A stretch of 5,403 nucleotides of DNA from Pyrinomonadaceae bacterium (GTDB taxonomy: Bacteria; Acidobacteriota; Blastocatellia; Pyrinomonadales; Pyrinomonadaceae). The stretch spans positions 1 to 5,403 of the forward strand of contig JACMLC010000238.1 of NCBI GenBank assembly GCA_014379795.1, read 5' to 3'. Under the pieces are notes generated by a model, which made no database searches, had not been told where the DNA came from, and was given only the letters and a program-made list of their open reading frames with translations. This document shows positions 1 to 5,403 of the stretch, in pieces (position 1 is the stretch's first letter; the number at the start of each line of letters is the position of its first letter). The translations under genes and the position numbers were made by a program.

Positions 1-1729
1 CTATGTCATCGGAATGGGTGGCGGATTCGCCTTCGCTCAGGGTGCGCTGTCCCGCGCGCCGCTCTTCCGCGCTCATGGTATCGCCAAACTCTGTCAGCGA
101 GCGTTGCGTGTTGCGCACGAGGCTGTCGAGCTTGTTGCGCAGGCCGATCACCTCTTTGACGCGGCGGTCTGTGAGGGCTGAAGTCTCCGCTTCGTCTATC
201 AGGCGGTTGATTTCGTCCGGCGACAGGCCGGAAGTGGGAGTGATACGCATCTGCTGCTCGCGCCCTGTGGTCTTGTCCTGCGCCGAGACTGAGACGATAC
301 CGCTGGCATCCACTTCAAAGGCGACCTCAATCTGCGGAGTCCCGCGCGGGTTGGGCGGGATTCCCACCAGCTCGAACTTGCCGAGCGAGCGATTGCCCTG
401 CGCGACTTCGCGCTCGCCTTGCAGGATGTGAATCTCGACTGAAGACTGATTGTCAACGACGGTCGTGAAGATCATGCTGTTGCGCAAGGGGATGGTCGAG
501 TTGCGCTCAATCAGCTTGGTAAACAATCCGCCGCGCGTTTCCAGTCCAAGGCTGAGCGGCAACACGTCCAAGAGCACGATGTCCTTGACATCGCCCGTCA
601 GGACGCCGCCCTGTATGGCTGCGCCCATCGCCACCACTTCGTCGGGGTTGATTTCGGCGGAAGCCTCTTTGCCGAAAATCTCTTTGACTGTGCGCCCGAT
701 GATGGGCGAGCGCGTTTGCCCGCCGACGAGAATCACTTTATCAATATCCGCAGGCTGAAGCTTGGCATCCCAGAGAGCCTTCTGGCACGGCTCGATGGTC
801 TGCTCGACAAGGTCTGCGACGAGCTTTTCAAACTCGTCACGCGTCAGCATCTTGTTAAAATGTTTCGGGCCGGAAGCATCCGCCGCGATAAAAGGCAGGT
901 TGATGTTGGTCTCCGTGACGGAAGACAACTCGCACTTGGCGCGCTCCGCAGCCTCTTTCAGGCGTTGCAGGGCGAGGCGGTCTTGTCTTAGATCAATGCT
1001 CGTTTCCTCGCGAAACTGCTCCGCCATCCAGTTGATGATCCGCTCGTCAAAATCTTCGCCGCCGAGAAAAGTGTTACCCGAAGTCGAAAGCACTTCAAAG
1101 ACGCCGTCGTTCATTTCCAGAATCGAAACGTCGAAAGTGCCTCCGCCCAAATCGTAAACGACCAGCCGCTCCGCTTCGGTGCGACCCAGACCATAGGCGA
1201 GCGCGGCGGCTGTCGGCTCATTAATAATACGCTCGACCTTCAGCCCTGCGATCTTGCTCGCGTCTTTGGTCGCCTGTCGCTGCGTGTCGTCAAAGTAGGC
1301 CGGGACAGTAACGATGGCTTCGGTAACGGCCTCGCCGAGGAAATCTTCGGCGGCGGCCTTGAGCCTTTGCAGCACGATGCCGGAAATCTCCTGCGGGCTG
1401 TAGGTGCGTCCCTGCACGCGTATGTGCGCGTCGCCGTTCGGCGTATCCACAATCTCGAACGGCGCGCCGTCGCGCATGCGCTGGACTTCGGGCGCGCTGA
1501 ACTTGCGACCGATCAACCGCTTGACGGCATAGACGGTATTGGTCGCATTGGTCACGGCCTGACGCTTGGCGATCTGCCCGACCAGCCGCTCGCCTTTGTC
1601 CGTAAAGCCGACCACAGTGGGAGTTGTGCGCCCGCCTTCTTTGTTGGGCACAATCTGCACCGCGCCGCCTTCCAAAACAGCGACGCAGCAGTTCGTCGTT
1701 CCTAAATCAATGCCTATAACTTTTCCCAT
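1..1729 (-). CDS. dnaK: Chaperone protein DnaK (Hsp70), 3' end cut by window edge
   Basis: ATP-dependent cytosolic Hsp70 chaperone that binds exposed hydrophobic peptides and works with DnaJ and GrpE. I read the frame by hand: 576 codons are open without a frameshift, and the gene runs off the left edge. The protein starts MGKVIGIDLGTTN, the phosphate-1 loop at residues 6-13. The second phosphate motif VYDLGGGTFD lies at about 191-200, with T198 at the place of the known autophosphorylated threonine. The adenosine motif ILVGGQTRSP is at 333-342. The interdomain linker (VLLLD-like) is near 385-388, followed by the beta substrate-binding domain and the start of the helical lid. About 60 residues are missing compared with a usual length near 638. 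The segment around residues 70-115 typical of diderm DnaK is present. The start is fixed by family alignment. No Shine-Dalgarno sequence is visible: the 12 bases before ATG are A-rich. It is the third gene of the operon, 91 bases after grpE. Confidence 0.98.
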   Translation of the reverse strand, partial: MGKVIGIDLGTTNCCVAVLEGGAVQIVPNKEGGRTTPTVVGFTDKGERLVGQIAKRQAVTNATNTVYAVKRLIGRKFSAPEVQRMRDGAPFEIVDTPNGDAHIRVQGRTYSPQEISGIVLQRLKAAAEDFLGEAVTEAIVTVPAYFDDTQRQATKDASKIAGLKVERIINEPTAAALAYGLGRTEAERLVVYDLGGGTFDVSILEMNDGVFEVLSTSGNTFLGGEDFDERIINWMAEQFREETSIDLRQDRLALQRLKEAAERAKCELSSVTETNINLPFIAADASGPKHFNKMLTRDEFEKLVADLVEQTIEPCQKALWDAKLQPADIDKVILVGGQTRSPIIGRTVKEIFGKEASAEINPDEVVAMGAAIQGGVLTGDVKDIVLLDVLPLSLGLETRGGLFTKLIERNSTIPLRNSMIFTTVVDNQSSVEIHILQGEREVAQGNRSLGKFELVGIPPNPRGTPQIEVAFEVDASGIVSVSAQDKTTGREQQMRITPTSGLSPDEINRLIDEAETSALTDRRVKEVIGLRNKLDSLVRNTQRSLTEFGDTMSAEERRAGQRTLSEGESATHSDDI

Positions 1730-1741
1730 AAGCTTTTTTAA

Positions 1742-1822
1742 AGTGATGAGTGATGAGTGATGAGTGATGAGATAAGAGGTATTGTCTTTTTACTCATTAC
1801 TCATCACTCATCACTTATCACT
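1742..1822. repeat. Large inverted repeat (30-base arms, 21-base loop) between grpE and dnaK
   Basis: Arm 1742-1771 and arm 1793-1822 are complementary over 30 positions, with 28 Watson-Crick pairs; the loop is 1772-1792. The two exceptions (1748/1816 and 1766/1798) are G-T on the plus strand, so they would be G-U pairs in plus-strand RNA but A-C mismatches in the operon mRNA. The hairpin takes in the first two bases of the grpE stop codon triplet (1821-1823) and ends 12 bases before the dnaK ATG. No T-tract follows it in either direction, so it does not look like an intrinsic terminator. It could be a dispersed palindromic element of the REP/MITE kind, an mRNA stability or processing element, or both. 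The structure is seen directly; the function is unknown. Confidence 0.9.
1744..1771 (+). repeat. Tandem heptamer repeat, four perfect copies of TGATGAG
   Basis: Four identical 7-base units sit end to end at 1744-1750, 1751-1757, 1758-1764 and 1765-1771. The opposite arm holds the complementary series at 1793-1820, reading CTCATTA, CTCATCA, CTCATCA, CTTATCA. It is therefore a tandem repeat folded into a palindrome rather than a simple one-sided microsatellite. The heptamer period could allow copy-number slippage, which would change spacer length and stem length without touching either coding frame. Confidence 0.92.
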
Positions 1823-2735
1823 ACCTCGTAGAGACTTTGACCATCGCCGGGCGAAGAAGTTTTTCGCCGAGGCGATAGCCACGCAAGAGTTCCTGAGTCA
1901 CTGTATCAGGCTCATAATCGTCGCTCTGCTCGGTGGCGACGGCTTCGTGAACGTGAGGATCGAAGGGCAACCCGACGGCAGCGACGGGCTGCACGCCAAG
2001 CTCCTGCAAGATGTCGTTCAGTTGCTTGTAAATCAACTCAACGCCGTGCAGAAAATGGCTGAATTCCTTGGACTCTGTTTTTTCCAGCAAAGTTTCGGCT
2101 TCGAGCGCGCGGCGTATGTTATCCATCACCGGCAAGAGCTTGCTGACCACGTCTCCGACCATTCGATGAAAGGTCTCGCCGCGCTCGCGCTCTGTGCGTT
2201 TTCGATAGTTTTCAAAATCCGCCTGCCTGCGTGACAATCTATCCATCAGTTCCTGCCGCTCGGCTTCGACCCTTTTCAATTCAGAGCGCGTGGCGAGCAG
2301 TTCGGCTAGCATAGGGCCGTAAGCCGCTTTATCTGTCCCGCCTGCCGGAGCGGAATTGACTGCTTGGCTTTCATCCACCGCAGCATCCGCCGCAGCGGTC
2401 TCCTGAGAAGCTTCCTCTTCCTGCTCCGGCGTCTCGGCTTGATGCTGATCTTCGCGGCGTTCCGGCAGCTCGGAGAGGGGCGGCGCGCCCGCCGTGTCCG
2501 ACTCGTCAGCCTCTTCGCGTCCGGCGTCGCTGTCTTCCTCCTGGCCTCTATCTATCCGGCGCTGCACTTCCGTTTCGCCTTCATAACTGGAAGCGCGCCC
2601 GATTTCTTCCGCCGAGAGAGATGCTTCATCAGCCTCGCCGTTCACCGCATCCGGCTCGTCCGGCGCGGGCTGTTCCTCATCCACAAAGCGCACCGGAATG
2701 CGATTGGCCTTTTGATCTTTTTTAGTCGGGGTCAT
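1821..2735 (-). CDS. grpE: Nucleotide exchange factor GrpE with long acidic N-terminal tail
   Basis: Cytosolic co-chaperone that releases ADP from DnaK and resets its peptide-binding cycle. At 304 residues it is about 100 longer than a typical GrpE (E. coli 197). The recognisable core starts near residue 143: a long coiled-coil helix (about 143-190, with ELMDRLSRRQADFENYRKR) for dimerisation, then the four-helix bundle, then the C-terminal beta domain. The family signature is clear, with FDPHVHEAVA at 258-267 and GYRLGEKLLRPAMVKVS at 286-302. Residues 1-140 are low-complexity and rich in Glu, Asp, Ala and Gln, with about 39 acidic and 13 basic residues by hand count, so probably disordered. 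The ATG at 2735 is preceded by a weak AGAG a few bases upstream. No strong internal start would give a normal-length protein without cutting open frame of consistent composition. It lies 75 bases after hrcA and 91 before dnaK. Confidence 0.96.
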   Translation of the reverse strand: MTPTKKDQKANRIPVRFVDEEQPAPDEPDAVNGEADEASLSAEEIGRASSYEGETEVQRRIDRGQEEDSDAGREEADESDTAGAPPLSELPERREDQHQAETPEQEEEASQETAAADAAVDESQAVNSAPAGGTDKAAYGPMLAELLATRSELKRVEAERQELMDRLSRRQADFENYRKRTERERGETFHRMVGDVVSKLLPVMDNIRRALEAETLLEKTESKEFSHFLHGVELIYKQLNDILQELGVQPVAAVGLPFDPHVHEAVATEQSDDYEPDTVTQELLRGYRLGEKLLRPAMVKVSTR

Positions 2736-2810
2736 GATCTCTGCTCGAAATTTGCAGGGGTGGTTATGAACATCTCGCGCAACAGGGTTAAGACCTGACG
2801 CGCGCCGGTT

Positions 2811-3929
2811 TCAGGTGGAAGCAGCCTCCTCGCGCAGCAGTCGCTCAATCAGCCGCGCCGCATAGTTTACTACACTTATCATTCGCGCATACTCAATTCG
2901 CACGGGGCCGACGACGCTGATCGTGCCTGCGGTCTCGCCTGTGCCTGTGCGATAGGGCGCGGTAATCAACGCGCAATGCTGCATGGAAGACACTGCATGC
3001 TCGCTGCCGATAACGATCTGCACGTCGCCCGGAAGCACATGGTCGCGCGTCACACACTCGTTCAAAATTTTGACGAGCTTTGATTTCTCTTCAAACGTGC
3101 GGAACAACTCGCGCATCCTGTCCGCGTCCGCAAACTCCGGCTTGGTCAGAATATTTGAAGCCCCGTCAACATAGACTTCGCCGGTCGTGGCCTCTTCTCC
3201 CTCAAGGCTGCTCTCGCACAAAAGCATCGCATTGCGCAGCAGGCTGTCATACAGAGCCTTTTCTTCACGCATCAATTCCAGAATCTCGGCGCGAATCGCC
3301 AAGAGGCTCTTGCCGCTAAACTCCGTGTTCAGATAACGCGCCGTGCGCTCAAGCTCTTCCTGCGTCAGCTTTTCGTCTACGCGGATGATCTTGTTGTGAA
3401 TGATATTCGGAGCGGAGACCAGCACGACCAGTATGCGATTGTCCGCCAGATTCACGAACTCTATGTGTTGCAGGCGGTCGTCGGCCAGAGAAGGCGAGAC
3501 GACGATGCCTACGTTCTGTGACAGCGCGGAGAGCAGGCGCGAGGTTTTTTCCAGCAGGCGGTCTGGAGCCTCTGCCATCTCGCTTCCGGTAATGCCAAGC
3601 AGCGAATTGATGGCCGACAGATCGGCTTTCGACAAGCTTGTGTCGCCCAGCATGTGATCCACGTAAAAGCGATAACCCTTGTCGGTCGGAATCCGTCCGG
3701 CAGAGGTGTGCGGCTGCTCGACCAGTCCGGACTCTTCAAGCTCGCCCATGACATTGCGTATCGTCGCCGGACTCCAACCCGACGCATGCGCAAATCGGTC
3801 TGACAGTGTGCGCGACCCGACAGGCTCTCCCGTCACCAGATGCTCTTTGATAATCGCAGACAGGATGGCCTGCCCGCGCGCGTCCGGCAGATTCGGAAAT
3901 GCTTGTGAACTTGAAATCCGTGTGGTCAT
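2811..3929 (-). CDS. hrcA: Heat-inducible transcription repressor HrcA
   Basis: Repressor that binds the CIRCE operator of chaperone operons and in known systems depends on GroEL for activity. From the ATG the protein has 372 residues, slightly above the usual 340-350. The N-terminal winged helix-turn-helix spans about 20-90: GEPVGSRTLSDRF (about 35-47), SPATIRNVMGELEESGLVEQ (53-72) and the wing TSAGRIPTDKGYRFYVD (about 75-91), all close to the family consensus. The rest matches the GAF-like dimerisation/insert region, including QNVGIVVSPSL, LQHIEFVNL, a late VQIVIGSEH segment, and GTISVVGPVRIEYARMISVV near the C-terminus. A TTG three codons upstream (3936-3938) would give 375 residues. I chose the ATG because neither start has a clear Shine-Dalgarno sequence and ATG is the stronger codon. 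It is the first gene of the operon; the stop TGA is at 2811-2813. Confidence 0.96.
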   Translation of the reverse strand: MTTRISSSQAFPNLPDARGQAILSAIIKEHLVTGEPVGSRTLSDRFAHASGWSPATIRNVMGELEESGLVEQPHTSAGRIPTDKGYRFYVDHMLGDTSLSKADLSAINSLLGITGSEMAEAPDRLLEKTSRLLSALSQNVGIVVSPSLADDRLQHIEFVNLADNRILVVLVSAPNIIHNKIIRVDEKLTQEELERTARYLNTEFSGKSLLAIRAEILELMREEKALYDSLLRNAMLLCESSLEGEEATTGEVYVDGASNILTKPEFADADRMRELFRTFEEKSKLVKILNECVTRDHVLPGDVQIVIGSEHAVSSMQHCALITAPYRTGTGETAGTISVVGPVRIEYARMISVVNYAARLIERLLREEAAST

Positions 3930-4524
3930 CTGAATCAAAAGGGATTTACGGAGTGCTGTAGAGTTTCGCTTGGTGCCTCTTAAAGGGCTAGCGCGCCGCG
4001 CTTTGTCTATAAATTGAATAACACTGTGGATTCAAGCCTGTCAACAATTCATTGCTGAATGTTAAACCGTCACACGTGGCGTGGAAGATGCCCTCTGAAA
4101 GTATAAGGGATGTAGATGCGGCCTCGCAAACCGTTCCCGGATTATATGGCCTGATTCGTCCCGTTCGCGCAGAGGCTATTCCGGCCTCCTGCTTATAGTT
4201 ATCGCTTGAGACTCCCGCTAAAATCTCCGCTCATTCAACTTAAAGTGTTCTTAAATATAAACTTAGGCAGTGTCGAAAATCAGCCCTTCATTCCCGGCTG
4301 TTGGGCGCATGCTCCGATTTAGTGTCTGCTCAATGGCTTAGCGGCAGCCTCCCGGCAACAATTTGACGCCCGTCTGTTTCCCCTCGTAATATCAGGGGCG
4401 AATCTTTTGGCCCAGCGCAGGCTCAGATTTCCGGTCTCCGCCCGCTTGAGGCTGCCCGTGGCCGGGCGCGTATTTCTTCTTCGACCGGTCATCGCAAACA
4501 GCAGTTTTTCCAAGGTTTTACCAT
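3930..4524. other. 595-base divergent non-coding region between hrcA and the SprT-like gene
   Basis: I see no convincing gene here on either strand: no tRNA-like TPsiC arm or CCA-ended cloverleaf, no recognised riboswitch box, and no open frame with family features. Contents in order: a lone GAGTGCT (3951-3957), a GC palindrome AGCGCG-C-CGCGCT (3990-4002) in the presumed hrcA leader, the promoter boxes at 4006-4044, an AT-rich patch (4240-4262) and a GC-rich leader to the right. The AT-rich patch has TATAAA at 4256-4261 with a poor TTCAAC 16 bases upstream, a weak candidate plus-strand promoter. Small hairpins are CCCCT/AGGGG (4380-4384/4394-4398) and GCCCG/CGGGC (4454-4458/4463-4467), plus the palindrome GACCGGTC (4483-4490). 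A 9-base inverted repeat at 4343-4351/4448-4456 encloses part of this. It probably holds the divergent promoters and leaders of both transcription units. Confidence 0.7.
4006..4044 (-). promoter_or_regulatory. Candidate overlapping sigma70-type promoters for hrcA-grpE-dnaK
   Basis: Reading the minus strand, a perfect -35 box TTGACA (4039-4044) is followed after 18 bases by TATTCA (4015-4020), which carries an extended -10 TG one base before it. A second, overlapping pair is TTGAAT (4030-4035), 18 bases, then TATAGA (4006-4011), four of six matches in each box. Either would start transcription roughly at 3998-4008 and leave a 5' leader of about 70-80 bases before the hrcA ATG. The upstream box CTTGAA resembles a sigma32-type -35, but no C-rich sigma32 -10 follows. 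Boxes are seen; use as a promoter is inferred. Confidence 0.45.
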
Positions 4525-5256
4525 ATGTCACAAATGCACAGTCACTTGAGCAAGCTTTTTGCAGACGCTTTTCGCCAGCTCGAACCGAAACGTGTAGCGC
4601 CGGAGATAGAGGTCAGATTTTACCCTTACGCCGGGCTGCATCACACGATTCGCATTCGTTCGGGGCGCGTGTACGTCCGCATCTCGGATATTTTTAAGAG
4701 CGCGCCGCCGGACGTTCATCGCGCGCTGGCATTTATCCTCGTCGCCAAGCTGCTCTCGCGCCGCACGCCGGACGTGCATGAGCGAGCCTATCGTGACTAT
4801 GCCTACTCGCCGCAAATCCTGCGCGCTTCGGACATCGCGCGCCGTCGTCGCGGGCGCAAGATGATTTCATCCGCGCATGGCCGCGTTTTTGATCTTGATA
4901 AGATGTTCATGCGGCTTAATCGAAAGTTTTTCGACGGCGAGATTGAAAAGCCTACGCTGACTTGGTCGCAACGCCGCACGCGCAGGATTCTGGGGCATCA
5001 TGATCCGGTGCATGAAACCATCGTCATCAGCAAAACTCTGGATGCGAGCGATGTGCCCGAATGGTTTGTCGAATACATTCTCTATCACGAGATGCTGCAT
5101 ATCAAGCATCCCGCGCGCCTGATTAACGGCAGGCGTTATTATCACACCAACGCTTTCCGCACGGAGGAGCAGCGTTTTCCGCATTACGAAGAAGCGCAGG
5201 CGTGGCTCGACCAGGTCGCGCGCCAGAACAGAGCCTCACGCGCGCGCGCTGCTTAA
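4525..5256 (+). CDS. SprT-like zinc metallopeptidase domain protein
   Basis: A 243-residue protein, probably cytosolic, with no signal peptide or membrane segment. The C-terminal part (about 120-235) has the layout of SprT-like domains: FDLDKMFMRLNRKFFDGEI near 122-140, a core strand ETIVISKTLD (164-173), then the zinc motif HEMLH (HExxH, H188, E189, H192). H207 in YYHTNAF is the likely third ligand, followed by FPHYEEAQAWL. Glu189 would be the catalytic base. The N-terminal part (about 20-100) looks like a degenerate copy of the same fold without zinc ligands. SprT-like domains are found in DNA-protein crosslink proteases such as Spartan, but the substrate here is unknown; this is not E. coli SprT itself (about 165 residues). 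The start ATG at 4525 has AAGG (4512-4515) nine bases upstream, a weak Shine-Dalgarno; an ATG at 4534 is less well placed. Single gene, divergent from hrcA, with its own terminator. Confidence 0.85.
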   Translation: MSQMHSHLSKLFADAFRQLEPKRVAPEIEVRFYPYAGLHHTIRIRSGRVYVRISDIFKSAPPDVHRALAFILVAKLLSRRTPDVHERAYRDYAYSPQILRASDIARRRRGRKMISSAHGRVFDLDKMFMRLNRKFFDGEIEKPTLTWSQRRTRRILGHHDPVHETIVISKTLDASDVPEWFVEYILYHEMLHIKHPARLINGRRYYHTNAFRTEEQRFPHYEEAQAWLDQVARQNRASRARAA

Positions 5257-5321
5257 AACTGATTTTTTTGGAACTAACCATGTGCACGCGCGTGTCTGTG
5301 TGCAGGTAGGTGGGCTCCTGC
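5257..5321 (+). other. 3' untranslated stretch with a small hairpin and a GC palindrome
   Basis: Between the SprT-like stop codon and the terminator lie the perfect 10-base palindrome CACGCGCGTG (5285-5294) and a 6-base-pair hairpin TGCAGG/CCTGCA (5301-5306/5317-5322) with a 10-base loop. A run of seven T residues at 5264-5270 has no stem before it. No coding potential is visible. The hairpin abuts the terminator and may only be part of the transcript's 3' end. Confidence 0.5.
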
Positions 5322-5395
5322 AAAAGAGGGTGAATGTTTGGGAGAAGCGTTTAAGGGTTAGCGCACATTTCTCCCAAACATTCGCCTCTTTTTTT
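5322..5395 (+). terminator. Strong rho-independent terminator after the SprT-like gene
   Basis: A 15-base perfect stem, 5332-5346 against 5369-5383, is extended by a lower stem 5322-5329/5385-5392 (AAAAGAGG/CCTCTTTT), with GT (5330-5331) opposite G (5384) as a small internal loop. The apical loop is 22 bases, with a possible inner GCG/CGC pairing (5347-5349/5361-5363). Seven T residues follow (5389-5395), overlapping the base of the stem. In the minus direction the A-rich side offers only four T residues, so it should act mainly on plus-strand transcripts. The stem is longer than that of most intrinsic terminators. Confidence 0.85.
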
Positions 5396-5403
5396 GTTCC
5401 CGC

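Noticed and set aside
3..1157. Plus-strand open frames opposite dnaK
   Set aside because: They lie antisense to an intact, fully recognisable dnaK reading frame and show no family features; they are by-products of GC-rich codon use.
1742..1822. Intrinsic terminator or CRISPR-like array between grpE and dnaK
   Set aside because: No T-tract follows the stem on either strand, and 7-base units with no spacers are not CRISPR repeats.
1782..2234. Plus-strand 150-residue frame starting in the hairpin loop
   Set aside because: It is antisense to grpE; its early residues simply translate the heptamer arm, and the rest is a shadow of the conserved GrpE core.
2364..2798. Plus-strand 144-residue frame with hydrophobic residues
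   Set aside because: It is antisense to the GrpE acidic tail; reading Glu/Asp codons backwards gives Leu/Phe/Val-rich sequence, so the membrane-like look is an artefact.
2793..2816. Hairpin ACCTGA/TCAGGT across the hrcA stop codon
   Set aside because: Only six base pairs with a 12-base loop and no T-tract; too weak to support a role in termination or processing.
3980..3996. Similarity of this 17-mer to 5350-5366 in the terminator loop (14 of 17 identical)
   Set aside because: Short and imperfect, with no shared flanking sequence; most simply chance.
4006..4036. Sigma32-type heat-shock promoter (CTTGAA box)
   Set aside because: The -35-like box is present, but no CCCCAT-like -10 lies at the required distance; TTGACA/TATTCA fits a housekeeping promoter better.
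4319..4531. Minus-strand 70-residue frame in the intergenic region
   Set aside because: No recognisable domain, no ribosome site and an Arg-rich composition typical of random frames in GC-rich DNA.

Overview
The window carries the 5' part of a heat-shock operon on the minus strand, in the order hrcA, grpE, dnaK. Across a 595-base gap a single plus-strand gene points the other way and encodes a zinc metallopeptidase-like protein with a SprT-type domain. No phage, plasmid, insertion-sequence or CRISPR content is visible. I found no new multi-gene system. The more unusual features are an intergenic heptamer-repeat hairpin, a possible internal duplication in the SprT-like protein, and the regulatory DNA around hrcA.

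Organism: the DNA is moderately GC-rich. DnaK has the extra N-terminal segment typical of diderm (Gram-negative type) DnaK proteins. HrcA is present in the classical operon position. The two-part SprT-like protein resembles ones I associate with Acidobacteriota (Blastocatellia-like lineages). That placement is an inference from memory, not from a search.

Layout: 1-1729 (minus) is dnaK, cut by the left window edge after 576 codons. 1730-1820 is the grpE-dnaK spacer, nearly filled by a hairpin whose two 30-base arms are each built from four heptamers. 1821-2735 (minus) is grpE with a long acidic N-terminal tail. 2736-2810 is a 75-base spacer. 2811-3929 (minus) is hrcA. 3930-4524 is non-coding and holds a likely sigma70-type promoter pair for the operon. 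4525-5256 (plus) is the SprT-like gene, followed at 5322-5395 by a strong intrinsic terminator.

How the genes work together: HrcA is the heat-shock repressor, DnaK the Hsp70 chaperone and GrpE its nucleotide exchange factor, so repressor and targets share one transcript. dnaJ is not visible and could lie beyond the left edge. No complete HrcA operator (CIRCE) is found upstream of hrcA, only an isolated half-site, so autoregulation is not proven by this sequence. The SprT-like gene has its own terminator and no visible functional link to the chaperone operon.
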